Made by a program: the position numbers and the translations under genes. This document shows positions 10,558 through 25,585 of a DNA stretch of 64,000 nt, in pieces. Source of the DNA: Anodontia alba (Eukaryota > Mollusca > Bivalvia > Lucinida > Lucinidae); the NCBI GenBank assembly GCA_964016985.1, contig OZ024823.1, positions 67,538,514 through 67,602,513 of the forward strand, read 5' to 3'. The first letter of the stretch is position 1. Every line of letters starts with the position of its first letter. The notes below the pieces were generated by a model. It was not told where the DNA came from. It ran no database searches and saw only the letters and a list, made by a program, of their open reading frames with translations.

Positions 10558-11304
10558 ATGGAATTCTGGCAGATACTGATTTTGGCCCTTGTGGGTGTCG
10601 CTGCCGGCTGGCTGAATGTGATGGCGGGGGGCGGTTCGCTGCTGACCGTGCCGGTGATGCTGTTCATGGGTATCCCCGGACCTGTCGCCAACGGTACCAA
10701 CCGCATCGCCATACTGGCGCAAAATATCACCGCGGTTACCGCCTTTCGTCGTCGTGGTTATTCCGATTTCAAACTGGGACTGAGTCTGGCTGCAGCCGCC
10801 TCGCTGGGTGCCGTGGGTGGGGCCTCCCTGGGGGTGCATCTCGAAGGCGAGTGGTTCGACCGGGTACTGGCAGTGGTGATGATCGCGGTGATGGTGCTGA
10901 TGGCAACCGGGCATGACAAGGTAAAGCCGATCGACGGCGATACCGAGGCAAAAAACCTCACTGCCGGTCATCTACTGATGATCGGGGCCGGATTCTGGGG
11001 CGGGTTCATCCAGATAGGTGTCGGCTTTATTCTGATGCCGATCCTGCATCGGGTGATGCACCTGGACCTGGTGCGGGTCAACATGCACAAGGTGCTCATC
11101 GTCCTGGTCTACACAGTGGTCGCCCTGATCGTCTTCAGTTCGCAACTGGAACTGTTGTGGTGGACCGGGCTTGGGCTTGCAGTCGGCAACTCCATCGGCG
11201 GTTGGCTGGGGGCGCATACCACCATCAGTCATGGTGAGACATTAATTCGTCGGGTGCTATATCTTGCCCTATCTGCCTTCATTGTGAAGCTGCTGTTTTT
11301 CTGA
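10558..11304 (+). CDS. TauE/SafE-family membrane permease
   Basis: A 248-residue integral membrane protein of the TauE/SafE superfamily, whose characterised members export sulfite, sulfoacetate or related organic anions. Hydrophobic segments fill nearly the whole length, with the glycine-rich N-terminal GWLNVMAGGGSLLTVPV and central GGFIQIGVGFILMPIL half-repeats typical of the two-fold fold. It is in the same orientation as the enzyme genes but about 260 bp after xdhC and with a weak ribosome site, so it may be a separate unit. Substrate unknown. Confidence 0.85.
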   Translation: MEFWQILILALVGVAAGWLNVMAGGGSLLTVPVMLFMGIPGPVANGTNRIAILAQNITAVTAFRRRGYSDFKLGLSLAAAASLGAVGGASLGVHLEGEWFDRVLAVVMIAVMVLMATGHDKVKPIDGDTEAKNLTAGHLLMIGAGFWGGFIQIGVGFILMPILHRVMHLDLVRVNMHKVLIVLVYTVVALIVFSSQLELLWWTGLGLAVGNSIGGWLGAHTTISHGETLIRRVLYLALSAFIVKLLFF

Positions 11305-11470
11305 AACTGAATCACCATTACCTCTCACCCCGGGGCAGATATCCGCATGGTGCGGAGCTAGTCGATACAATTTACTGATTCACCCCTGCAAGATTATCCA
11401 GGGGACTCCTTGTGCCCTGTCCCCCCCGGCCGATCACATGGGTATAGATCATGGTCGTTGAGACATCGGC
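11305..11470 (+). other. Bacterial 3' flank up to the junction
   Basis: GC-rich non-coding DNA. A hairpin CCCCTG (11,383-11,388) / CAGGGG (11,399-11,404) is present but lacks a T run, so I do not call a terminator. The next base, 11,471, is host sequence. Confidence 0.5.
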
Positions 11471-15165
<3,695 letters not shown>

Positions 15166-15169
15166 TATA

Positions 15170-15610
15170 GTGATTAGTCTGACTTTTATGTTTTCACTTT
15201 GATGCATTGACTGAGTTGGGAGCCTTTAAGCGAACCGAATTTTTATGTAGTTCTGTATTAAGAGTAGCATCGGGACCCAGGGTGAAGTTGGCTAGCTGTA
15301 AAAGTGCTTTAAACCCCGCCGGGGGTTTACTGTACTGACCGTTCTAAGGCGTTAGTCTTACATTTTGTTGCTTTGTGGTTTATTCTACGAGGCGATTTGT
15401 TTTACCTTGTGTTATTTTGTTCTTGTGTTTTTAGCATTGCGATTACCTCACTTGGGGAAAAGAGAGCTAATCTTAGTGCTTTTCGTACGTTTATTCGATT
15501 TGCGCTTGTTTGGTTTTGTCTGTTTTCTCTTCCTCTTGGTGTCTGGGTGTTTGTCATTGTGGCACTAGCTTGACTTTTCTCTTACCCTTTTTAGGAGGAG
15601 ATGTTGTTTA
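15170..15610 (+). repeat. Dispersed repeat, copy 1
   Basis: The same sequence appears inverted at about 30,145-30,700 and 34,405-34,685, sharing 'gcgattacctcacttgggga', 'cttcctcttggtgtctggg' and 'gtggtttattctacgaggcg'. Translated ORFs here differ between copies and are probably meaningless. More distant relatives lie at 32,168, 35,705, 37,720 and 39,520, which share a 'tttactgaccgctccaaggcg' core. Confidence 0.8.
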
Positions 15611-15992
15611 AAGTAATTGTGGACAGACGGAGGACAATGACGCTGGACAGTGAGTGATCCAATAGCCCACCTTGAGCGTTTGGCTCAGGTGAGCTAAAAA
15701 AAACAAATGAAGAAATGATTGAACATTTTTTTCCTTTCCACTTTCAGGACACTCTCAAAAGAAAGGCAGAGTATCTGACCTGCAGTGACAACTCTGATAA
15801 CCCGGAAAGAAAGTGACAGAAAAAAGGCATCATTTGTAACTGAGTGCTGTAAAAATGATGCCAACACAGGAAGATCTGCATTTCGGGTCAACTTATTCAA
15901 CAGAGAGCAGAACACTTGGGACTAAATAATTTTAAGGCCATACCTTAGTGTTTCAGTAAGATGGAATCATCTCCCCTTCCAATGACTTATTG
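15611..15992. other. No gene seen
   Basis: Repeat-like DNA including 'agcccaccttgagcgtttgg'. Upstream part of the adjacent DDE relic may be hidden here but is too decayed to read. Confidence 0.4.
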
Positions 15993-16248
15993 AAACAGTA
16001 AGAAAAGTTGGAAAGGCTAGGACTGTGGATATGCGTATTAGTGGACAGGGTAGAAAAATTCTGTTGTTTGTGGACAATGCTCCTTCTCATCTGCAGTTGA
16101 ATTTGAACAATGTACATCTATTGCCTTAACAAGGCATTATTCAGGCTGCGAAACTTAAAGCGCGTATTCTTACTCAGATAGAAATACCTTCAAAATGTGG
16201 CTCGGAACTGTTAAGGATATCAATGTTCTAAATGCTATCTAGTTGGTG
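15993..16248 (+). pseudogene. pogo/Tigger-type DDE transposase remnant
   Basis: One frame, with stops, shows RKILLFVDNAPSH, where the aspartate in DNAP is the second catalytic residue of the DDE_1 (CENP-B/Tigger/jerky) domain, followed by LNNVHLLP, then after a deletion QGIIQAAKLKAR, the motif that normally follows the LPPNTTS..QP segment. The missing piece lies at about 16,128. Stop codons at about 16,128 and near 16,230 and the lack of other domains make this a dead fragment. Confidence 0.65.
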
Positions 16249-17009
16249 AACCAGTGGGTGTGGAGAGAGTTTGACGTTGGTTGACATCAGCGTCGGAGTG
16301 ACACTTTCTCGTCTGCATAGTATCTTGTGAACCAGTGTTTGGATTCTTTCCAAATTTTCACGGACATACCAAAGAAGTGATTACATTTTGGTGACCTTGA
16401 CCTAATTTCCAAGGTCATAGCTGTAGATAACTGAAAATTCATGGTTAGGGAAATCTGTTTTGTCTGAGAACACCTTTACTAGTTACTTAGTGTCAAGTTA
16501 GTGGTACCAGAGCTATTATATATAAACCTGTTCCCTGGATTTATTTTTCATACGTGAGGTTATGGTTCTCCATGAAAGCTTATGTTATGAGTACTCATTA
16601 GAAACCAATTTTAGTGAAGTGGTTCAAATGAATACACATTGATGATTTTGTGGAGAGATAAATAAAAGCCCTCATACCTAGAGTTATGATTTTCATGCCA
16701 AGAGCTATGATTTTAACTTTGGAAGTGTGCTAAATATTTTTCCTATGCGTATCCCACCATTTTATTCGGTTTTAACTGGATTTTATAGTGCTTTAATAGC
16801 GGATATTTTTTTTAAATCATGGACATTCTATTCCATTTTATCTGGATTTTTATACAGTGTCTTAAAATACCAGGGTGATTATGAAATAATACATGTAGTT
16901 CAGATTATAAATCTAGTCTTAAGAGAGCTCTTGATCAGGTGTTTGTTCCGGTTTTAGACAGTAATTAGTATGATCTAGATAACAGTGTGTATCAGATGAA
17001 TATTTTTGC

Positions 17010-17139
17010 TTATTTCTCCATGAAAACATATGTTTTTGGTACTAATTAGAAGTGCCTCACTGAGTAATAAAGTGCCTCACCGGGGAGTTTCAAATGAGTT
17101 CCTGCAAGTTGCGACATGTTTTCATGGAAAAATAAGAAA
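17010..17139. repeat. Palindromic hairpin element, interrupted
   Basis: Ends 'tatttctccatgaaaacat' and 'atgttttcatggaaaaata' are inverted repeats, as in the family at 5,137. The centre carries an additional 'aataaagtgcctcac' duplication. Confidence 0.6.
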
Positions 17140-17198
17140 AAATATCACTCGTACTTTTGGATTGCAAAAAAAGCATCTTATCAAGAGCATTTGTTTTA

Positions 17199-17294
17199 CT
17201 TTCTCCACAAAAACTGCTGTTGTGGGTACTTATTAGAAGTGCCTTGCCAAGGCACTTCTAAGGAGTACCCACAATGTTTTCGCATAAAAAAATA
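17199..17294. repeat. Palindromic hairpin element
   Basis: The arms GTACTTATTAGAAGTGCC / GGCACTTCTAAGGAGTAC with TTG/CAA between form a long stem. Same family as 5,137. Confidence 0.7.
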
Positions 17295-17386
17295 GAAAAC
17301 AAATCTGAATAGCCATTTTATCTACAGCTCTGACCTGAGCTTTTGTTACAAAAACTTGCCAAGTCTCATTTTCATTTTTTTTCTCT

Positions 17387-17480
17387 TATTTCTCCTAAAA
17401 TGCAAAAACATGGGGATCTAATTAGAATCATCTCGCACGTGATTCCAATGAGATTCAACATTTTTATGGAGAAATGGGAA
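17387..17480. repeat. Diverged palindromic hairpin
   Basis: Ends 'ttatttctcctaaaatg' and 'tttttatggagaaatgg' are complementary, with 'ctaattagaatcat' / 'gtgattccaatgag' inside. It looks like an older member of the same family. Confidence 0.45.
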
Positions 17481-18672
17481 AGAAAGAAACAAATCACAGA
17501 CAAAGAGGATACTATATCAGATTGTGTTGGACAGAACTTATTACTTGAATTTTTTGTAGTATAAACTAAAGACTGGCCTTTTCATACAGACAACCGCTAC
17601 AGATCTGTTTATATTGGGAAAACTGTTTTTATAAATTGAGGATTACTAGAGATTTTCATAAGATTATTGCTGCATGTATTCTTATGGGAATTTTTACACT
17701 TCAGTTTATGTATTTCGTATTTATAAATTGAATTTTCCTATAACTAGTAAAATAAACTAAGATTAAAACTAAAACAAAAAAACATGCATTTATTTAAAGA
17801 AATAAAAGTATTTCAAATTATATCTATTTTTCATTTATCAGAAAATAACATACAGTGCTATAGATAAGATTTTTGTATAATGAGTATTTTACCCCCTGCT
17901 TTAAAGCTTAATGCTTAAATGACCATTTGCGGTGCTTAACTCTTAAAGCACCAAGCATAAGTGTAGCATACTAAATTCTAATTGTTTGAGAGAAAATAAA
18001 GCTTGGTATTTCATGTGAATTAGATAATTAGATAATTCACAAAAAAAAAAAAAAAAAAAAAAAACAGACCTAGAATGCATAAATCATAAATCTGTCTGTT
18101 AGCTGAGGGTTATTTAAACCCTTTCTGCTGCTGCTCACAAAAGAATCAGTGTGAAGGAAATTGCTTTATGTTGAAAGATGTTTTAAACTTCACTGACAAT
18201 TTTTACCCCCTTAATTTGATTTCATTGCTGAAATCCAAAATTTCATTGAGTACTTTTACCCTCTCAACTTCAATTTTAAAACTGATTTTCAAAAAAGTCA
18301 ATGCTGAAGTACCCTTTACTCCCTCTTCTCTAGAGATCTGTATATAGTAAATGTAAGGTTTGCATAAAATGTTTATGTCAGCATTATCAGAATTGTTGCT
18401 TAACAGTCTGATGCCAGTGAAAAAGCCTGTTGGTGAACCCCTCCAAAATCAGCCACCTCCCTAAAACAAGCAATTTTGGCTGTCCAAGTTGTTTTTTAGT
18501 GACTGTTGTAGAGAAGTTTCCCTGAATACACATGCATGATGCATGTTGGCCCTTTAAATATAGGCTTTAAATGTTGTTAGAGACATACATGTAGCACCCT
18601 GAACATGAAAAAAGTAACAGTTAAAATAGTGTCCATTTTATCAGCTCTAGATAAGTGGGTTTCAGTTAATAG

Positions 18673-18782
18673 TTTTCTTATTTCTCATCAAAAAATATGT
18701 TGTGGGTACTCTTTAGAAGTGCCTCACTGAGGCATTTCTAATGAGTACCCACAACCTACGTTTTCATTGAGAAATAAGAAAA
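18673..18782. repeat. Palindromic hairpin element
   Basis: An almost perfect 110-bp palindrome with TTCTTATTTCTC / GAGAAATAAGAA ends and GTGCCTCACTGAGGCA at the centre. It is the best-preserved complete copy in the window. Confidence 0.8.
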
Positions 18783-19780
18783 CATAGATACTTATTGTTG
18801 GAAAAAGTGTCTTATCAAGAGCTTTGCATTTTAGGTGATGACAATATTGAGCCACCATACTGAAACAACTGTGTGTAAATCCGGTACTACTTTACTAATT
18901 GTCTGTGTATTATTCAAAATATCAGTATCAAGGTTTCTGGACTTGGGTCTGTCACTTTTTTGCAAATATTACATTCAAGAAGATATTTTGTCAAAATCGG
19001 CTTTTCAGCTCCCAAACTACATACATTAGACCAAGTTGTCCCATATTTAATTTAATCATTAAAACAGCTTTATAATGTGAACAATGGTACGCCATTTGTA
19101 GTACTTTTCACATTAGAAAACATGCATTATTTTGCATGTAAAGCATTTTTCTTTTTTTTTCTCATCAATAAACATTACATTATATACAATGTAATGTGTC
19201 TGAAACAGAATTAGTATATATTTTTTCCTTAAACATGCCTTTCTCACATTGCCATATCCCACCCACTTCTTTCTTTAGTACATATCAAAGTAAATGTCAG
19301 CAAGGCATTTCATTTACTTGCTTGGAAACAAAAAGATCGGATTTCAACAGAAAAGGGAAGCTATCCGAGACAAATCACGGACAGCGTACGCTTTAGTGAA
19401 AATAGCCTCTGTCTATTTGGAATCCGTATTACGCTAATGGAAATGTACGTTTTGCTTTCTAATGGAAAGTACAAACAAATGCAACAGCGGGTCGATTAAG
19501 CGGGTTTTGCAAAGTCTACAAGAGAAAAGAAGTAAAAAAAAAAATGGACCGAAAGTGATTTTACCACCGCCGGGAGAAGCTGACATGATGCTAAAAGGAA
19601 ATTGACTCAAAACAGTGTTAAATCCATAAAATAGTTATACTAAAGAAACAACAAACATAATGCTATTGTATATATTCTATTGAATACAACTGTATGAACA
19701 TATGCAGCTTTTGTTTTATTTACATGTAAATCACTGCTATAAAGCATGTCTTATTAAAGCACCTACAGTCACTCTCATTT

Positions 19781-20999
19781 TCATATAACGTACACGGCCT
19801 TGGCTTTGTCGATGCTGAGTGTCTCTGGGAAAGTTGCGTACATCACCAAAGTCACGCTCTCGGTTAAGGCTGTGCAAATATAAGCTCCAAACGACAGCGT
19901 TCCTTCCTTTTAGGTGTTGAAAGACTGGTACGGATCGATATCCTAAGCGTATAGACGGTAGCCCTTTTTATAATCTTCTCTAGAAATATCGATCTCATTT
20001 CTGTAGAGAAGTCAGTGTCCTGAAGCAGTCTACGTATTTATTTTCCACATAATTAGGCTGCAACGGTTGTGAGAGGATAGATTCTCCATCTATATAAAAT
20101 CTCACAAAACTGTAGTCGTAATGATGAAAACTGTACGGGTTTTAGCGTATCGACGTTGAAAGTTGCACTGAATACCAGTCTTACTACCAGTTTACTGGGC
20201 ACTTACCCTTGAAACACGTCATCAGCGCTGTAACTATACTGACCGGAGGCGATGGCTATAGACTTGATCTTTGACCTTAAGTAAGGGTATGTGGCCGGAG
20301 TTTCTTGAATAAGCTTTTCCTGGGCTAACAAAATGCTATTGCTCAGTCTCTGAATGCAAAGTTTGAAATAAGTGTTCACAAGTTTCACTCGATAGTCGGG
20401 GGCCAAAGAGTCGGTAATGACTGTAAACAGGTCACGAGCAGCGTGTAGCTTTATACCGATAGCTACTCGATTAATGAGTAACTTGGGCTGTCGAAACAAG
20501 TCGATGTGAACAGGCCTTTCTATATCCACAATGGCGCTTCCCTTTGTCTTGATATTTGGACCAGTTTTGGCGTCTCCGGTATCGTTGTAAAACAGTTGAC
20601 TAGTTAAAAGATTTTCTTGCTTCTATTTATTGGTCTGCAGAATCGTATCTATGTAGGCTTTATAGGGGTAATTGATAACTGTGTGGGATAGCGGAAATTG
20701 TTTTAGGGACATATCCACTTGGCTGAATAGTCACAATGGGTAGGTTGATTAGGGTCATCACTTCGTTTTCATCTACAATTGATCCGTCACCATTAATAAC
20801 TTGTAGTTTTCTATTCAACACGATTCTCTTGAGTACTAAGTACGCCGCTGACTGCGCAGGAATATTGAATTCTACAGCGGACCCCGAGATCACTTGATTG
20901 ACCTGATGATATGTGATCCATTCTCTCAATTGTACGTAATGACGAATCTTTAGGCGGTGACACGAATGATGACAATTCATTCTGGTGGTCCTGGTCCAT
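19781..20999 (-). pseudogene. Polinton/Maverick-type capsid protein relic (F54H12.2-like)
   Basis: Read on the minus strand from the ATG at 20,997-20,999 to the stop at 19,781-19,783, consecutive frames resemble the 'F54H12.2-like' virion structural proteins carried by Polinton/Maverick elements (related to adintoviruses). The length of about 406 codons is near full size. The frame is broken near 20,930, again around 20,640 (including an in-frame stop), near 20,200-20,120, and between about 19,990 and 19,900. None of the other Polinton genes (polymerase B, integrase, ATPase, protease) is visible nearby, so it is an isolated old fragment. Family identity is from recognition and not tested by search. 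Confidence 0.65.
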
Positions 21000-21094
21000 G
21001 ATTACTATAAAAATCCGAAGCCTGGATTAACGAGTTTAGATCTCTTCGATGTTTCGGTGATGCAGTGTTCGTACGCTTTCGGATTTCCTCCCAG

Positions 21095-21475
21095 CTAACA
21101 CAGTTATGTTTTAAAAACGTTCCCAAAACGTCCTAAGAAACGTTAGGTAACGTTTTCATGGAACGTTTTACAACGTTAAAATGGACATTTTCAAAAACTT
21201 TGTTTCTTTATAGGAACGTAATTAAACGTTTAAATAATGTTCCTGGATCTGTTTATATAACGTTATGAGAGCCTGTTTTTTGAAGTTGTCAAGAGGTTAA
21301 ATTATAAATCGTTTCTAACAAGTTTTACAGATTTGTTTTTTTCATTTTGCAAACATTTCGGCAATGTTTCAAAAACGTCATTAAACAGAAGCTGCTACTG
21401 CTACCATTTCTAAATGTTTCTCTGCTAACATTTCCAAAACATTTCATCAATGTTATTTTTCATGCTCTGTCAGTG
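21095..21475. repeat. AACGTT-rich repeat
   Basis: At least ten AACGTT or near-AACGTT palindromic hexamers occur, with 'aaaacgttcccaaaacgtcc' near the start. It is non-coding and resembles degenerate AACGTT repeats found in several animal genomes. Confidence 0.5.
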
Positions 21476-21579
21476 AGACTCTCACCACGGAATCCATCAT
21501 GATAACACACCTATGTCATATAGTGTTTTCTTCCAATCGCTAAAACTAAGATTTTTTGTAATGAACTGTAATATTTTTC

Positions 21580-21680
21580 TTATTTCTGCTTCAAATATAG
21601 ATTGTTGGTGCTCATTAGAACAGCCACTTCAAGGCAGTTCTAACGAGTACAAACCGTCTATGTTTGGCAAAGAATACAGA
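21580..21680. repeat. Palindromic hairpin element
   Basis: The arms 'gtgctcattagaacagcc' and 'ggcagttctaacgagtac' are complementary, with 'cttatttctgcttcaaa' and 'ttggcaaagaatacag' at the ends. Diverged member of the 5,137 family. Confidence 0.55.
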
Positions 21681-21844
21681 AAATAACATATGCACCTGTC
21701 AACCTGACTTTCCTCTATATAAAATGGGGTTTACACGGGTATGCATTTCACAGACTTGTTAACGTGATTGAAGCCCTTTACTGTTTAATAGTACAGATGA
21801 GAGCTGGACAGTCTTCAGAGACACCGTTCTCTCTTTAGCAATGG

Positions 21845-23921
21845 ATTCCCTCGCAAACACCAAGATTGGTTTCATGGGAATGACAAAGAAATCCAGGGAC
21901 TCCTTGAAGAGAAACACCAAAAACACAAGGCTTACCTCCGATATACCAGCTCAGTATCTAGTAAGACTGCCTATTCAAACATATGCAAGACAGTACAGAC
22001 TAGGCTCAGAGACATGCAAGACTCCTGGCTGAGCAAAAAGGCTGATGAAATCCAATCCTTTGCAGACAGAAAGGATATGAAGAAGTTCTTTGATGCACTC
22101 AAGACAATATATGGTCTCCAGAGCTCAGGAACCACCCCACTCCTTAGTTCAGATGGAACTAGTCTTCTGACTGACAAAGAAGCTATCTTGAAAAGATAGG
22201 CTGAACATTTTGATGGTGTCCTTAATCGGCTATCATCTATCAATGATGAAGCTATCAACAGACTACCATAGGTGGAATGTAATCCGCTGCTTGATGAGCT
22301 CCCAACTGTCTCTGAAACAGTGAAAGCAATAAAACTCCTGTCATCTGGCAAGGCTCTAGGATCAGATGCAATACCTGCAGAGATCTACAAAGCAGGAGGT
22401 CCTCCAGTTGCAGAGAAACTGACAGAGTTATTTCGCATTATGTGGAGAAAAGAAGCCATCCCTCAAGAATTCAAGGATGCAACAATTATCCACCTATTCA
22501 AAAGGAAAGGGAATCCTCAAGTCTGTGACAATCATCGAGGGATCTCTTTAATGTCAATTGCTGGGAAGATCCTTGCTAAGGTCCTACTGAATCGATTGAA
22601 TGAACACCTTGAACAGTCAGGGCTTCTACCAGAAAGCCAGTGTGGATTCAGAAAAGACAGAGGAACAATAGACATGATCTTTACAGCACGACAGCTTCAA
22701 GAAAAATGCCACGAACAGAATGTGGACCTCTTCATCACCTTTGTCGACCTTACCAAAGCATTTGACACAGTCAGTCGTGAGGGACTTTGGAAAATTATGG
22801 CAAAGTTTGGCTGTCCTGCCAAATTCATAGCAATGGTGCGGCAGTTCCATGATGGTATGCTTGCAAGGGTCCAAAATGATGGCGAGTTTTCTGATCCATT
22901 CCTTGTGACAAATGGGGTTAAGCAAAGCTGTGTACTAGCTTCAACACTGTTCAGCATGATGTTTTCTGCCATGCTTACAGATGCTTTCCAGGATGGTGAC
23001 AATGGTATACCTATTAGGTATCGCTTTGATGGGAAACTTTTCAACCTAAGAAGGTTGCAAGCTAAATCCATGGTGCAGACAGAGGTGCTAGATGAGTTCC
23101 TCTTTGCTGATGACATGGCAAAGGGTGCTCCAACAGAAGAAAAATGCAAAAAAGGTGTGGATCAAGTATCTGATTCATGTGACAACTTTGATCTCACAAT
23201 CAGCATCAAAAAGACTGAGGTAGTATATCAGCCAGCACCTGGAAAGCCTTACAAGGAGCCTACCATCACAGAGAAAGGTCAACGACTGCAAGTGGTAGAC
23301 AAGTTCACCTACCTTGGAAACACATTGTCTAGAGTAGTGCACATTGATGATGAAGTCAATGCTAGGATTGCCAAAACTACTGCAGCATTTGGCCGGCTAC
23401 GTGGAAGTATTTGGGACCAAAGTGGAATCAGACTTGACACAAAGCTGAAAGTATACAGATCGGTGGTGCTGCTAACACTATTATACACATGCGAAACTTA
23501 AACAGTTTACCAACGGCATGCCAAAAGACTGAACCACTTCCATACAAGCTGTCGTAGAACACTTCTAAAGATCAAGTGGCAAGACAGGTTTACAGACACA
23601 GAAGTCCTGAATAGGGCAGGGATGCAGAGTGTACATACTCTTCTGAAATTGGCACAGTTAAGATGGACAGGCCATGTTACCAGAATGCCTGTAGAACGTT
23701 TTCCATAGAAAATCCTCTATGGAGAACTACAAGTTGGAAAACGCTCCCATAGTGGTCAGAAGAAGCGATACAAGGACACCCTCAAAGCCTCCCTTAAAGA
23801 CTTCAACATACCAATAGAGTCGTGGGAACAGATTGCACAAGATCGAACAAAGTAGCGAGGCCTCATAAGAAAGGGAGCTGGTGAATACGAAGCAGAAAGA
23901 ATCCGCGAAGCCGAGCAGAAA
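21845..23921 (+). pseudogene. RTE-type LINE ORF2, 5' part (reverse transcriptase)
   Basis: This is a 5'-truncated RTE-clade LINE; no endonuclease domain is visible. The longest open stretch (22,272-23,501) holds reverse transcriptase motifs: GKALGSDAIPAEIY, motif A FVDLTKAFDTV, motif B NGVKQSC and motif C FLFADD. The same frame continues past a stop at 23,499 through WQDRFTDTEVLNRAG and LRWTGHVTRMPVER to EAEQK at 23,921, with further stops at tryptophan or lysine positions. Stops at 22,197 and 22,270 precede the open stretch. It is split at 23,921 by the MULE element; the rest of the gene is at 28,947. Confidence 0.85.
23914..23921 (+). repeat. 8-bp target-site duplication, left copy
   Basis: AGCAGAAA immediately before the MULE left end; identical to 28,939-28,946 on the other side. 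MULEs typically make 8-11 bp duplications. Confidence 0.75.
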
Positions 23922-24118
23922 GGTCGCGGGACGTTTCGGCCCTAAACCGTTTCGGACCCTGGGTCGTTTCGGTCCTGAGTCGTTTCGGCCGGGTCGTTTC
24001 GGCCTGGGTCGTTTCGGCCCAATTTTGGAGTTGGGTCGTTTCGGCCAAATTGGTGGGTCGTTTCGGCCCATTTTTTTTTTTCGGCCCAAATTTTTTTTTC
24101 GGCCCCATTTTTTTTTCT
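23922..24118 (+). repeat. MULE left terminal inverted repeat
   Basis: About seven head-to-tail copies of a 13-16 bp unit around GGGTCGTTTCGGCC, starting CGGGACGTTTCGGCCCT after five unmatched bases and ending in T-rich 'ttttcggcccaaattttt'. It is the reverse complement of the right end. Confidence 0.85.
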
Positions 24119-24235
24119 AACTTTACATAATTGAATATGCATGTTCCATATCTGCTTTTTTTGTGCTAAAAGCTAAATTTAGCGCATAACCTAACTGAGG
24201 TAATGACCAAGTATGACCGCCTCAATATAAGAAGA

Positions 24236-24367
<132 letters not shown>

Positions 24368-25334
24368 TTTGCTATAACCTGGTTTACAGTTTATTATGTC
24401 TTTCACAGAAGATCAGTGAGTTCTGCTGCACAAAAACTTATAATGGAGCATGTCTGCATGTCTTACGGAAAATACGACTGTCATTGACTGTTTTTGTGAA
24501 TACTGATCAGCCTGCACGTCAATGCCGTATGATCAGTATTTTCGGACTGCTCAACCCTTCTGCGGCAACAGCCCCGGATACCAAGACAAAACTTAGAATG
24601 GATGCGCACTGGCATGTGTGGGACTAAGTGCGCATTCATAAAACACGCCTATACAAATATACTGAAGGTATTACTGCTAAAAACGTATTTCCATAAAACA
24701 GTCTGATTTTCTTGTTCATGTTTCTGCTCAAAACTTAGATTGCGGGGACTCGCAGTTCGAGTACCAACAATCTATGTTTTTTTGTGCACGAGAACTCACA
24801 TTAAACCCAGTTTTACTATATATAACATTTGGAGTTTATGGGGTCAAGATTTTCGTAACGACAAGTGGACCATGGAAGACTCAGACAATCCTGCGCAAGC
24901 GTTGCGTGAAGTCTTAAAGGAGAATCATGACACCACATTTATTTATTTTTTTATTTTTTTTTTATTTACACACTTTAAAGTTGTTGGCTTTTCCAAAAAA
25001 ATATATCATCACACGATAAAACCCCTAATCAATCACCTATCTAGCTAATCCCATTATTAATTTTTGTCAATTAGTGATCAACTGTAAAAGGTGTGAAAAC
25101 ACACGTTAATGCGTGCGTCTTTAATTTAATTAAGGCGATGAGTTAAGCCGTTTAAGTTCGTCGGCGAATTACGGTTCTGTTAAGGTAACGATTCCAAATA
25201 TTTTATAATTGATATGCTTTTGTTTCAACGAAGTCTTTGAATGTCGGCAACCAATGTATATAAGGTGCTCCGAGACATCACTCCATCACTTATCTTTGAA
25301 ATCGCTTATAACGATTGTCGAAGTAAATTTCAAA
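24368..25334. other. MULE 5' non-coding region
   Basis: No coding domain seen. A small palindrome ('tagattgcggggactcg' / 'cgagtaccaacaatcta') lies at about 24,737-24,775. The promoter of the transposon gene presumably lies here. Confidence 0.4.
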
Positions 25335-25443
25335 ATGTCTGAATTGTGCATTTCATGTGACAAGGAAGTTAATGGCCGTCGCCATGCCGTTACGTGTGAC
25401 GTGTGTGACCGGTGGCAGCATCGCCTCTGTGGGACAGGTATAT

Positions 25444-25474
<31 letters not shown>

Positions 25475-25554
25475 TTTTATTAATTTTGTGTCTGACCGGT
25501 TGCAGCATCGCCTTTGTGGGACAGGTATCTTTTATTTATTTATTTTGTACTAAT

Positions 25555-25585
<31 letters not shown>

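Larger units (their letters stand above)
6412..11470 (+). other. Bacterial DNA segment inside host sequence
   Basis: Composition shifts sharply from AT-rich to GC-rich. Genes are intronless, closely packed on one strand, preceded by Shine-Dalgarno-like sequences, and encode bacterial families including a Tat-exported enzyme. The left boundary is an assembly gap. The right boundary passes without a gap into 'atacattttcatatttag' at 11,471, which is internal host sequence (also at 3,119). Gammaproteobacterial origin is an inference from gene families and the REP-like palindrome. Confidence 0.9.
16249..19780. other. Non-coding stretch with hairpin elements
   Basis: No gene recognised. It contains four or more palindromic hairpin copies (annotated separately), the repeat-like segment with 'gaccttgacctaatttccaa' (about 16,400-16,425), and a poly-A run at 18,041-18,064. 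Short ORFs are AT-rich and show no domains. Confidence 0.5.

Noticed and set aside
11383..11404. Rho-independent terminator after the permease gene
   Set aside because: A six-pair hairpin exists but there is no T run after it.
23922..24118. GGTCGTTTCGGCC repeats as a CRISPR or plain minisatellite
   Set aside because: They occur as an inverted pair at the ends of one insertion with target duplications, which makes them transposon termini.
23727..24142. ORFs rich in GRFG or ETTQ repeats over the MULE terminus
   Set aside because: They translate the terminal repeat units and differ in every frame.
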